Shown one piece after another: positions 16,824 through 23,742 of a stretch of DNA of 39,470 nt. Location: contig JAHBYY010000042.1 of NCBI GenBank assembly GCA_019635715.1, forward strand, positions 1-39,470, given 5' to 3'. Origin of the DNA: Rhizobiaceae bacterium (GTDB taxonomy: Bacteria > Pseudomonadota > Alphaproteobacteria > Rhizobiales > Rhizobiaceae). The notes beneath the pieces were generated by a model. That model was not told the DNA's origin. It did not search any database and saw only the letters and a program-made list of their open reading frames with translations. The translations under genes and the position numbers were made by a program. The first letter of the stretch is position 1. Each line of letters begins with the position of its first letter.

Positions 16824-17495
16824 ATGATCGCGGCCAGACCATTCGACTATCCTTATGACGGGAACCTGCAGCCATCCGCGACGGCGCTGGTGGTGATCGA
16901 CCTGCAGGAGGATTTTCTCTCGCATGACGGTTATTTCGCCCGCAGCGGCTACGACCCCGCGCCGCTCAGGGCGATCATCCCGACGGTCAACAGGCTGATC
17001 GCCGCGGCGCGGTCGGTCGGGATAAGGGTGATCCATACCCGCCAGGGCTATCGCGGCGACCTCGCCGACATGACGCCCTACGAGAAGTGGCGGCGCAAGC
17101 GCGCCGGGCTGGAGGGCACGCAGGTGCTGCTGCGCTCCAGCCCCGGTTTCCAGATCTCGAGCGAGATCGACGTGGCCGAGCACGACACCATCGTCGACAA
17201 GACGTGCAACGGCGCCTTCACCTACACCGATTTCGAGCATGTGCTGCGCGCCCAGGGCATCACCCATCTGATGATGAGCGGCTGCACGACCGACGTCTGC
17301 GTCCACACCACGCTGCGCGAGGCCTGCGACCGCAACTTCCAGTGCCTGACGATCGGCGATGCCTGCGCCAGCGGCGACCAGTATGCGCACGAGGCGGCGC
17401 TGCACATGGTGACCGTCGAGAACGGCATCTGGGGCGCGCTGACCGAGGCCGATGCCGTCCTGACGGCGCTGGCCAAGCTTCCCAGGGTCGGGTGA
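16824..17495 (+). CDS. Isochorismatase-like cysteine hydrolase
   Basis: Amidohydrolase of the isochorismatase/cysteine hydrolase family, 223 residues. The catalytic triad is visible: Asp26 (in VVIDLQEDF), Lys126 (in IVDKTCNGAF) and Cys159 (in TTDVCVHTT). Members hydrolyse amide or carbamoyl bonds, for example biuret, ureidoacrylate, N-carbamoylsarcosine and nicotinamide; residues such as HTRQGYRGD near 71-79 and the longer lid fit the biuret/ureidoacrylate-type group, but the substrate cannot be decided. AGGGG precedes the ATG at 16824. A longer in-frame start at 16734 lacks support. A GYD-domain gene begins 3 bp after the stop, so the two are co-transcribed. Confidence 0.9.
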   Translation: MIAARPFDYPYDGNLQPSATALVVIDLQEDFLSHDGYFARSGYDPAPLRAIIPTVNRLIAAARSVGIRVIHTRQGYRGDLADMTPYEKWRRKRAGLEGTQVLLRSSPGFQISSEIDVAEHDTIVDKTCNGAFTYTDFEHVLRAQGITHLMMSGCTTDVCVHTTLREACDRNFQCLTIGDACASGDQYAHEAALHMVTVENGIWGALTEADAVLTALAKLPRVG

Positions 17496-17498
17496 GGA

Positions 17499-17819
17499 AT
17501 GTCGGACGTGACGGAAATCGCGAAGCCGCTGCTCTTCGTGTCGTTGATGAAGCTGACGGCGAAGGGGCTGGCGGAGCTTCCGGACAGCCCTTCACGGCGC
17601 AAGCGCAGCGAAGACAGGGTGGCGGCGCTCGGCGGCCGGTCGGTCGCCTTTTGGGCGACGCTCGGACCCTACGATTTCGTGCAGGTGTTCGAGATGCCGT
17701 CGAACGAGGCGATGATGCAATATGTGCTGACCGCGCGGCGCGACGGCCATGTCGAGCCGCTGATCATGCCGGGCTTCGACCCGGCGAGTTTCGGGGAGAT
17801 TATCGGGCGGGTGGGCTGA
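17499..17819 (+). CDS. GYD domain protein
   Basis: Small 106-residue protein of the GYD family, dimeric alpha/beta barrel type. Recognisable features are LLFVSLMKLTAKGLAEL at the front and the family's GPYDFVQVFEMPS (about 56-68), where the usual G-x-YD signature is GPYD, followed by GHVEPLIMPGF. Function is unknown; GYD proteins often sit beside catabolic oxidoreductase or hydrolase genes, as here directly after the cysteine hydrolase. The ATG lies 3 bp after the previous stop. Confidence 0.87.
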   Translation: MSDVTEIAKPLLFVSLMKLTAKGLAELPDSPSRRKRSEDRVAALGGRSVAFWATLGPYDFVQVFEMPSNEAMMQYVLTARRDGHVEPLIMPGFDPASFGEIIGRVG

Positions 17820-17874
17820 GGCTTCGCCGCACAGGGGCACGGCGGGAACGGGAGGTCGTTTGCGTGTAGCGGCT

Positions 17875-18118
17875 TCCCCCCTCTGCGTCGCCGCTTCGCG
17901 GCGCCACCTTACCGGGGTGAGCCACTTGTCTCACCCGTCCTTCGGACCTCCCTCCGGAGGGAGAGGAAAGGCACACGACATCGCGGCCGGCGATCTTCTC
18001 CCCGTCGTTCACGGGGAGAAGTGCCCGGCAGGGCGATGAGGGGCGATGGCGCCTCGAAAATGCCCCTCACCCTTACCCTCTCCCCGTGAAGTACGGGGAG
18101 AGGGGACGGCTCCGCAGC
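17875..18118. repeat. Cluster of four GC-rich hairpins between convergent genes
   Basis: The 342-bp gap 17820-18161 has no gene and is mostly palindromic. Stems seen: GGGTGAG/CTCACCC (about 17915-17935), the palindrome CTCCCTCCGGAGGGAG (17948-17963), CTTCTCCCCGT/ACGGGGAGAAG (17995-18021, perfect 11 bp, 5-base loop) and CCCTCTCCCCGT/ACGGGGAGAGGG (18076-18104, perfect 12 bp, 5-base loop). The CTCCGGAGGGAGAGGAA block is repeated at 31442-31458. Likely a composite of REP-like elements; a terminator role for the converging GYD and GMC genes is inferred. Confidence 0.75.
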
Positions 18119-18161
18119 GCTTCAAAGCGAGATCTGCATGCCGAGCTCCGCCAGAACCGGA

Positions 18162-19733
18162 TCAGATGTTCTTCGCCCCCATCTGCTCGGCGATGTAGTC
18201 CGCCTGGCGGATCGCCAGCGTCACGATGGTCAGCGTCGGGTTCTCCGCCGCCCCCGTCGTGAACTGGCTGCCGTCCGACACGAACAGGTTCTTGATGTCG
18301 TGCGTCTGGCCGTGCTTGTTGACCACGCCGTCCGCCGCCTTCTCGCTCATCCGGTTGGTGCCGAGATTGTGGGTTGAAGGGTAGGGGGGCGTCGGGAAGG
18401 TGCGGGTCGCGCCGACCGCGTCGTAGAGCGCCATGCCCTGCCGGTAGGCGTGATCGCGCATCGCCGTGTCGTTGGGATGGTCGGTGAAGGCGACGTCCGG
18501 GATCGGCATGCCGTGCGCATCCTTCTCGTCCTTGTGCAGGGTCACGCGGTTCTGTTCCTGCGGCATGTCCTCGCCGACGATCCACATGCCGGCCATCCTG
18601 TCGTAATGGTCGAGCGCGGTGGTGAAGCCGCGGCCCCAGCCGCCGGGGTTGAGGAAGGCCGCCATGAAGGGCAGGCCCAGCGCCAGGGTCTCCAGCTCAT
18701 AGCCGCCGACGAAGCCGCGCGACGGATCGTGCCTGGCCTCGTCGCGGATGATGCCCGCCATGGTGGTGCCGCGCCAGAAATGCACCGGCTTGTCGAAGAT
18801 GGCGTAGACCGAGCCGGTGGTATGGCGCATGTAGTTCTTGCCGACCTGCCCGGAGGAGTTGGCCATGCCGTCCGGATATTTGGACGATGCCGAATTCAGC
18901 AGGAGGCGCGGGCTCTCGATCGAGTTGCAGGCGACGCAGACGACGCGCGCCTTCTGCGTCTGCAGCTTGCCGTCCTTGTCGGCATAGGTGACGCCGGTGA
19001 CCTTGCCGCTGTCGTCGTGCTCGATCTTGATCGCCGTCGACTGCGGCCTCACCTCCAGCTTGCCGGTCGCCTCGCCCTTGGGGATCTCGGTATAGAGCGT
19101 CGACCATTTGGCGCCCCATTTGCAGCCCTGGAAGCAGAAGCCGGTCTGCTGGCAGCCCATGCGGTCGTCGCGGTCGGCGGAATTGATGGCCATGTTGCCG
19201 GTGTGGCATTCCTTGTAGCCGAGCTTGTCGGCGCCGGCCTTGAGGATCTTGAAGTTGTTGTTGCCGGGCAGGCCCTCGATGCCCGTGGTGCGGGTCACGC
19301 CCATCTTGTCCTCGGCCTTGGCGTAGTAGGGTTCGAGGTCGGCCAGCGTGATCGGCCAGTCGAGCAGGTTGGCGCCGTCGACCTTGCCGTAGTTGGTGAG
19401 CGTCTTGAATTCATGCTCCTGGAAGCGCAGCGAGGCGCCGGCCCAGTGCGTGGTGGTGCCGCCGACCGCCTTGACGATCCAGGCCGGCAGGTTGGGAAAA
19501 TCCTTCGAGACCCGCCAGCCGCCCGAGGTGGTGCGCTTGTCGAGCCAGGCGAGCTGGGAGAAGGAGTCCCATTCGTCGTTGATGAAATCCTCGTATTCGA
19601 TGCGCGGGCCGGCTTCGAGAATGACGACGTCGATGCCCTTCTGGGCGAGCTCGTTGCCGAGCGTGCCGCCGCCGGCGCCCGAGCCGATGATGACGACGAC
19701 GCCGTCGTCGGTGAGTTCATAGGGTGCAGCCAT
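18162..19733 (-). CDS. GMC family FAD-dependent dehydrogenase, large subunit
   Basis: 523-residue flavoprotein of the glucose-methanol-choline oxidoreductase family, close to gluconate/sugar dehydrogenase large subunits. The FAD-binding GSGAGGG lies at 17-23, the THWAGASLRF and QTGFCFQGCKWGAKW segments are typical of the gluconate dehydrogenase branch, and the C-terminal block has HNLGTNRM and ENPTLTIVTLAIRQADY. It has no signal peptide of its own; in this family it is co-exported by the twin-arginine signal of the small subunit, encoded just upstream. GGGAGG precedes the ATG. The substrate, a sugar acid, sugar or alcohol, cannot be told. A cytochrome c subunit, often third in such operons, is missing here. 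Confidence 0.9.
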   Translation of the reverse strand: MAAPYELTDDGVVVIIGSGAGGGTLGNELAQKGIDVVILEAGPRIEYEDFINDEWDSFSQLAWLDKRTTSGGWRVSKDFPNLPAWIVKAVGGTTTHWAGASLRFQEHEFKTLTNYGKVDGANLLDWPITLADLEPYYAKAEDKMGVTRTTGIEGLPGNNNFKILKAGADKLGYKECHTGNMAINSADRDDRMGCQQTGFCFQGCKWGAKWSTLYTEIPKGEATGKLEVRPQSTAIKIEHDDSGKVTGVTYADKDGKLQTQKARVVCVACNSIESPRLLLNSASSKYPDGMANSSGQVGKNYMRHTTGSVYAIFDKPVHFWRGTTMAGIIRDEARHDPSRGFVGGYELETLALGLPFMAAFLNPGGWGRGFTTALDHYDRMAGMWIVGEDMPQEQNRVTLHKDEKDAHGMPIPDVAFTDHPNDTAMRDHAYRQGMALYDAVGATRTFPTPPYPSTHNLGTNRMSEKAADGVVNKHGQTHDIKNLFVSDGSQFTTGAAENPTLTIVTLAIRQADYIAEQMGAKNI

Positions 19734-19802
19734 GGTTTCCTCCCAAAGGCGCGGAATTGGTTGATGGGCTGGAGATCGCGATGCGGCGGCCGGGCCGCCG
19801 GC

Positions 19803-20333
19803 TCACAGCCATTCGATGTCGTCGAAGCCGCGGGCGATGTAGCCGCCCTTGGAGTAGGATTCGCCCTCGTAGCCGAAGATCGGCCAGACCTCCTTCTGGT
19901 TGTAGAGGCCGACGACCAGCCCGCCGCGGACCGCCTGGAAGAACGGCGTCTCCTCGATCGCCTGCAGAAGCTTGACGCGCTGCTCTTCCCAGCCGAGGCC
20001 GAGATAGCCGCCGGGGCCGGCGCGCTGGTCGAGGTCTGCGATGCCCGTCTCGATCAGCTCCTTGTGGGCGGGATCCTTGCCGGCGCCGTCCTCATGCGCC
20101 TTCACGGCGATCGCGTAATATTTGTCGGGCACCTGGTCGTGCGGGTAGACGTCGCGCGCCATCTGGATGAGCGTCGCCATCGTCTCTGGCTTGAGGGCCG
20201 TGGTTTCCATGCCCCAGGCTTCCTGGGTGCTGAGCACGGCGGAGCCGCTGACGACGAGCAGGGCGCCCGCCGCCGTGCCGCGCCGCAACAGCTCGCGCCG
20301 CGAAATCGGTGTGCGGTTGTAGATTGTGACCAT
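19803..20333 (-). CDS. Gluconate 2-dehydrogenase subunit 3-like protein with Tat signal
   Basis: 176-residue small subunit of a membrane/periplasmic GMC dehydrogenase (gluconate 2-dehydrogenase subunit 3 family). The N-terminus carries a twin-arginine signal, SRRELLRRG at 11-19, followed by an Ala/Leu/Val core to about residue 36. It probably carries the folded large subunit across the inner membrane and stabilises it. The mature part has the family's VYPHDQVPDKYYA region (about 71-84) and QKEVWPIFGYEGESYSKGG near the end. GGGAGGA lies before the ATG. The large subunit gene follows after 69 bp and a VOC protein gene precedes it by 84 bp on the same strand. Confidence 0.9.
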   Translation of the reverse strand: MVTIYNRTPISRRELLRRGTAAGALLVVSGSAVLSTQEAWGMETTALKPETMATLIQMARDVYPHDQVPDKYYAIAVKAHEDGAGKDPAHKELIETGIADLDQRAGPGGYLGLGWEEQRVKLLQAIEETPFFQAVRGGLVVGLYNQKEVWPIFGYEGESYSKGGYIARGFDDIEWL

Positions 20334-20417
20334 GTCTTCCTCCCTTGCTTGCTTTCGGCGCCGACAAGCGCCTGGCTGGCTGGGTGAAGCGGCCGCCTCC
20401 CCGCGGCCGCCGGACCC

Positions 20418-20813
20418 TTACCGGTAGCGGCCGTGCGACTGCAGGACCTCGATCTTGTAGCCGTCCGGATCCTCGACGAAGAAGAAGCGGGCGAGCAGCG
20501 CGCCGTCGCGGTTGAACTCGACGATCTTGCGAGGGTTGAAGCCCGCCGCCTCGAAGCGCGCGTGCTCGGCATCGAGATCCTGAACGGCAAAGGCGATATG
20601 GCCGTAGCCGTCGCCCAGCGCGTAGGGCTCGGTTCGCCCCTTGTTGATCGTCAGCTCGACCTCGAAATCGGCCTCGGCGTTGCGCAGATAGACGAGCGTG
20701 AAGCTGTCGAAGTCGTAACGGTCGGCGATCTCCAGTCCGAACGCCGAACGATAGAAGGAAACCGAGCGCGCCTCTTCGAGCACTCGGATCATGCTGTGGA
20801 TCGCCTTGGCCAA
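20418..20813 (-). CDS. VOC family protein (glyoxalase I-like)
   Basis: 131-residue vicinal-oxygen-chelate protein resembling lactoylglutathione lyase, which converts the methylglyoxal-glutathione adduct. Paired beta-alpha-beta modules show the four metal ligands His6, Glu53, His72 (in YGHIAF) and Glu122 (in DGYKIEVLQ). I place the start at TTG 20813, because it gives the family's common beginning (MAKAIHSMIRV) and GGGGG lies 6 bp or more upstream; ATG at 20831 would add six atypical residues. It is the first gene of a minus-strand set leading into the GMC dehydrogenase genes, though a detoxification role independent of them is equally possible. Confidence 0.85.
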   Translation of the reverse strand: MAKAIHSMIRVLEEARSVSFYRSAFGLEIADRYDFDSFTLVYLRNAEADFEVELTINKGRTEPYALGDGYGHIAFAVQDLDAEHARFEAAGFNPRKIVEFNRDGALLARFFFVEDPDGYKIEVLQSHGRYR

Positions 20814-21013
20814 ACGGCACCCCCGTCTCATGCAAATCGGATGCAAGCAGATTAGGAAGGCGGGCGTGGATGTGGTGGCAGCCCGTTACCACGCCCGGCG
20901 CGCCATCAAATTCCCGCATCGACGCTTGCACGGCATGGCGATTGCGCAGACACTGCGGTTCATGAAATCCGCGTGCGGGAGGGCGCGCTGCGGGGAGGAT
21001 CAAGGAGGAAGCG

Positions 21014-21319
21014 ATGTGCCGGGTCTTCGCCGGTCAGGACCCTGACGGCTATCGTCAGGTGAACAGGTCCATCCGCATTGGCGGGCATTCGACCAGCATC
21101 CAGCTCGAGGCGGCGTTCTGGAGCCTGCTCGACGAGATCGCCGACGGGCAGGGTCTGTCGACGCCGAAATTCATCTCCAAGCTCTACGATGAGGCGCTGG
21201 AGATCAACGGCGAGATCCCCAATTTCGCATCGATGCTGCGCACCACCTGCCTGCTGCACATGCGCGGCCACAGGCCGACGCAGCGGGAACTCGTGGAACT
21301 CGGCTATGCGGCCGCCTGA
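21014..21319 (+). CDS. Ribbon-helix-helix domain protein (RHH_4 family)
   Basis: 101-residue protein with a ribbon-helix-helix fold of the RHH_4 type, found widely in alphaproteobacteria. The pattern is a strand RSIRIGGHSTSIQLE (about 19-33) followed by two helices (FWSLLDEIADGQGLSTPKFISKLYDEAL). It probably binds DNA as a dimer; no target is known. Strong ribosome site AAGGAGGA lies 5 bp before the ATG. It is divergent from the VOC gene and precedes the ilvB leader by about 115 bp; whether it acts on either is unknown. Confidence 0.82.
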   Translation: MCRVFAGQDPDGYRQVNRSIRIGGHSTSIQLEAAFWSLLDEIADGQGLSTPKFISKLYDEALEINGEIPNFASMLRTTCLLHMRGHRPTQRELVELGYAAA

Positions 21320-21397
21320 GCGGCGGCGTTTGGTGAAGGCTGCCCCGGCGGCGGCCGGGATCGGGCGCTTCGCACGGATCCGGCACGAGAATCCCGG

Positions 21398-21426
21398 TTG
21401 ACGCCTGTGGACGGCGTCACTAAGGT
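21398..21426 (+). promoter_or_regulatory. Probable promoter of the ilvB leader
   Basis: TTGACG (21398-21403) and TAAGGT (21421-21426) are separated by 17 bp, a good -35 and a modest -10. An inverted repeat TGACGCC (21399-21405) / GGCGTCA (21413-21419) lies over the -35 and spacer, a possible operator. Transcription would begin near 21432-21434, right at the leader ATG. Inferred from spacing only. Confidence 0.55.
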
Positions 21427-21434
21427 GCGCGCCC

Positions 21435-21488
21435 ATGAACGCGAAGCGAATTCTCGTGGTAGGGGTGCGCATGGGCAAGGCGGTGTAA
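21435..21488 (+). CDS. Branched-chain leader peptide of ilvB (attenuation)
   Basis: A 17-codon frame encoding MNAKRILVVGVRMGKAV, with six isoleucine, leucine or valine residues and a control run I-L-V-V-x-V at codons 6-11 (ATT CTC GTG GTA GGG GTG, including codons rare in this GC-rich DNA). It lies between a probable promoter and an intrinsic terminator, all directly ahead of acetolactate synthase, the first enzyme of branched-chain synthesis. Ribosome stalling for lack of charged Ile, Leu or Val tRNA is the expected sensor. No convincing Shine-Dalgarno is seen (AAGG lies 9 bp before the ATG) and the predicted transcript start is within 3 bases of it, so the leader may be leaderless, as known for rhizobial trpL. 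Confidence 0.75.
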   Translation: MNAKRILVVGVRMGKAV

Positions 21489-21516
21489 CCGCCGGGCGAA
21501 ATCCTCCCATGCGCAC
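21465..21516 (+). promoter_or_regulatory. Leader hairpins upstream of ilvB
   Basis: GTGCGCATGGG (21465-21475) and CCCATGCGCAC (21506-21516) are perfect 11-bp complements. Nested in the loop is GGCGGT/ACCGCC (21479-21484/21488-21493), whose loop holds the leader stop codon. GCCCAT (21431-21436, including the leader start) can pair instead with ATGGGC (21471-21476). A ribosome stalled on I-L-V-V would cover the 21465 arm. The arms do not share bases with the terminator stem, so the switching scheme is not the textbook one and is unresolved. Confidence 0.65.
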
Positions 21517-21521
21517 TGAGC

Positions 21522-21546
21522 AGGCTCCCTCCCGGGGGCCTTTTTT
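21522..21546 (+). terminator. Intrinsic terminator (attenuator) before ilvB
   Basis: AGGCTCCC (21522-21529) pairs with GGGGGCCT (21534-21541), one G-U pair, loop TCCC, directly followed by a T run (21541-21546). It lies between the leader peptide and ilvB, 63 bp before the ilvB ATG, so it must be read through for enzyme synthesis. Confidence 0.85.
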
Positions 21547-21608
21547 ATTGCCTTCGATACGCCTAAACGACAGCAGCCCCGCAAGGGGTCGACAACGGGA
21601 CCAGACAG

Positions 21609-23399
21609 ATGAACATCCGAACGAAGAGTGACGGCGGGCCGCGTGAAATGACCGGCGCCGAGATGATCGTCCAGGCGCTGAAGGACAACGGCGTCACGCA
21701 CCTCTTCGGCTATCCCGGCGGAGCCGTCCTGCCGATCTACGACGAACTGTTCCAGCAGGATGAGATCCAGCACATTCTCGTTCGCCACGAGCAGGGCGCC
21801 GGACATGCCGCCGAAGGCTATGCCCGCTCGACCGGCAAGGCCGGCGTCATGCTGGTCACCTCCGGTCCCGGCGCGACCAACGCGGTGACGCCGCTGCAGG
21901 ACGCGCTGATGGATTCCGTCCCGCTCGTCTGCATCACCGGCCAGGTTCCGACCTCGCTGATCGGCTCCGACGCCTTCCAGGAGTGCGACACGGTCGGCAT
22001 CACGCGGCCCTGCACCAAGCACAACTGGCTGGTGAAGGACGTCAACGATCTGTCGCGGATCATCCACGAGGCGTTCCATGTCGCCACCACCGGGCGCCCG
22101 GGGCCGGTCGTCGTCGACGTGCCGAAGGACGTGCAGTTCGCCAGGGGCACCTACACCCCGCCGCAGACCGCGCCGCGCACCAGCTACCAGCCGCGCATGC
22201 AGGGCGATCTGGAGAAGATCCGCGCCGCGATCGCGCTGATGGCCGGGGCGAAGCGCCCGATCATCTATTCGGGCGGCGGCGTCGTCAATTCCGGCCCCGA
22301 GGCCAGCCAGTTGCTGCGCGAACTCGTCGACCTGACCGGCTTCCCGATCACGTCCACCTTGATGGGGCTCGGCGCCTATCCGGCAAGCGGCAAGAACTGG
22401 CTCGGCATGCTCGGCATGCACGGAACCTACGAAGCCAACATGGCGATGCACGACTGCGACGTCATGCTGTGCGTCGGCGCGCGCTTCGACGACCGCATCA
22501 CCGGGCGGCTCACCGCCTTCTCGCCGAACTCGAAGAAGATCCACATCGACATCGATCCGTCGTCGATCAACAAGAACGTGCACGCCGATATCGGCATCCT
22601 CGGCGATGTCGGCCGGGTCCTCGAAGACATGGTCAGGCTGTGGCGCTCCGGCGCCAAGGCCGACAAGAAGGCGCTCTACCCGTGGTGGGAGCAGATCGAG
22701 CGCTGGCGGGCGCGCGACTCGCTCGCCTACAAGCCGAACGCCGACGTGATCATGCCGCAATATGCGATCCAGCGGCTCTACGAGCTGACCAAGGACCGCA
22801 ACACCTACATCACGACCGAGGTCGGCCAGCACCAGATGTGGGCCGCACAGCACTACCATTTCGACAAGCCGAACCGCTGGATGACGTCCGGTGGCCTCGG
22901 CACCATGGGCTACGGCCTGCCGGCGGCGCTCGGCGTGCAGATCGCCCATCCGGACGCGCTGGTCATCGACATCGCCGGCGATGCCTCCGTGCAGATGACC
23001 ATCCAGGAGATGAGCTGCGCCGTGCAGTACGAGGCGCCGATCAAGATCTTCATCCTCAACAACCAGTATATGGGCATGGTCAGGCAGTGGCAGCAGTTGC
23101 TGCACGGCAACCGCCTGTCGCATTCCTACACGGAGGCGATGCCCGACTTCGTGCTGATGGCGCAGGCCTACGGGGCTCACGGCATCCGCTGCGAGAAGCC
23201 GGGCGACCTCGACGACGCGATCAAGGAAATGATCGACGTGAAGAAGCCGGTGCTGTTCGACTGCCGCGTCGCGACGCTGGCCAACTGCTTCCCGATGATC
23301 CCGTCCGGCAAGGCGCACAACGAGATGCTGCTGCCGGACGAGGCGACCGACGAGGCGGTGGCCAACGCCATCGACGCGAAGGGCCGGCAATTGGTGTAG
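21609..23399 (+). CDS. ilvB: Acetolactate synthase large (catalytic) subunit
   Basis: Condenses two pyruvates to acetolactate, or pyruvate with 2-oxobutyrate, the first common step to valine, leucine and isoleucine; ThDP, FAD and Mg dependent. The 596-residue protein has the N-terminal ThDP domain with FGYPGGAVLPIYDEL (33-47) and catalytic Glu61 (in VRHEQGAGH), a central FAD-binding domain, and the C-terminal ThDP/Mg motif from GDASVQM to NNQYMGM (about 457-487). The C-terminal lid region is complete. It is usually written ilvI or ilvB in rhizobia. Expression is probably controlled by the leader peptide and terminator upstream. The small subunit gene ilvH does not follow directly: a toxin-antitoxin pair lies between. 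Confidence 0.97.
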   Translation: MNIRTKSDGGPREMTGAEMIVQALKDNGVTHLFGYPGGAVLPIYDELFQQDEIQHILVRHEQGAGHAAEGYARSTGKAGVMLVTSGPGATNAVTPLQDALMDSVPLVCITGQVPTSLIGSDAFQECDTVGITRPCTKHNWLVKDVNDLSRIIHEAFHVATTGRPGPVVVDVPKDVQFARGTYTPPQTAPRTSYQPRMQGDLEKIRAAIALMAGAKRPIIYSGGGVVNSGPEASQLLRELVDLTGFPITSTLMGLGAYPASGKNWLGMLGMHGTYEANMAMHDCDVMLCVGARFDDRITGRLTAFSPNSKKIHIDIDPSSINKNVHADIGILGDVGRVLEDMVRLWRSGAKADKKALYPWWEQIERWRARDSLAYKPNADVIMPQYAIQRLYELTKDRNTYITTEVGQHQMWAAQHYHFDKPNRWMTSGGLGTMGYGLPAALGVQIAHPDALVIDIAGDASVQMTIQEMSCAVQYEAPIKIFILNNQYMGMVRQWQQLLHGNRLSHSYTEAMPDFVLMAQAYGAHGIRCEKPGDLDDAIKEMIDVKKPVLFDCRVATLANCFPMIPSGKAHNEMLLPDEATDEAVANAIDAKGRQLV

Positions 23400-23405
23400 C
23401 TTGAA

Positions 23406-23446
23406 GTAAGACGCGGTAAGACGTACCTTCTTACTGCGTCTTACCG
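23406..23446. promoter_or_regulatory. Operator-like repeats before the AbrB/PIN pair
   Basis: In the 58 bp between ilvB and the antitoxin gene, GTAAGACG occurs twice in tandem (23406-23413 and 23416-23423) and once inverted as CGTCTTAC (23437-23444). CGGTAAGACG (23414-23423) and CGTCTTACCG (23437-23446) are perfect 10-bp inverted repeats with 13 bp between. This is the layout of an autoregulated toxin-antitoxin operator. The arms could also form an RNA stem at the end of ilvB; there is no U-run. Confidence 0.7.
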
Positions 23447-23457
23447 AGGATTGTCCA

Positions 23458-23742
23458 ATGAATGCGCGGGCCAGGATTTCGAGCAAGGGGCAGTTGGTCG
23501 TACCGAAGGCCGTGCGAGATGCGCATGGCTGGAGTGAAGGTACGGAACTCGAATTCGTCGACAACGGAGACGAAGTCTTCCTCCAACTCGTCAAGAAGGC
23601 TGCGCCGCGATTTCCCAAAACCGATTGGAGCGAGTTCCGCGCATTGAGGATCAAACATGATGGCCCGCCGGTGACCATCGAGGAGATGGATGCGGCGGTC
23701 CTGGAGGAAGCAAGGCGGCGGTGGGATGCGCAAAGCGATTGA
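23458..23742 (+). CDS. AbrB/MazE/SpoVT-type antitoxin
   Basis: 94-residue antitoxin with a swapped-hairpin AbrB DNA-binding domain at residues 3-45: ARISSKGQLVVPKAVRDAHGW then GTELEFV and EVFLQL, the standard order. The C-terminal half (about 55-94) is acidic and helical and should bind and silence the PIN toxin. It likely represses its own transcription through the GTAAGACG repeats just upstream. GAGGA lies 7 bp before the ATG. The last 17 bp overlap the toxin gene, so translation is coupled. By eye its codons are less GC-rich than those of ilvB and ilvH, suggesting later arrival. Confidence 0.88.
   Translation: MNARARISSKGQLVVPKAVRDAHGWSEGTELEFVDNGDEVFLQLVKKAAPRFPKTDWSEFRALRIKHDGPPVTIEEMDAAVLEEARRRWDAQSD

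Noticed and set aside
18450-20387. 645-codon open frame on the plus strand opposite the GMC dehydrogenase genes
   Set aside because: It spans two genes and their spacer on the other strand; composition is Val/Ala/Arg/Asp/His-rich with no motif. Shadow frame.
23406-23446. Reading the GTAAGACG repeats as a short CRISPR or an integrase attachment site
   Set aside because: Only three 8-bp units with unequal spacing, no Cas or integrase gene; a toxin-antitoxin operator explains them better.
21420-23678. 752-codon open frame on the minus strand opposite ilvB
   Set aside because: Its translation is His/Arg/Asp-rich with no recognisable domain, and it lies opposite a complete acetolactate synthase; this is the usual GC-rich antisense shadow.
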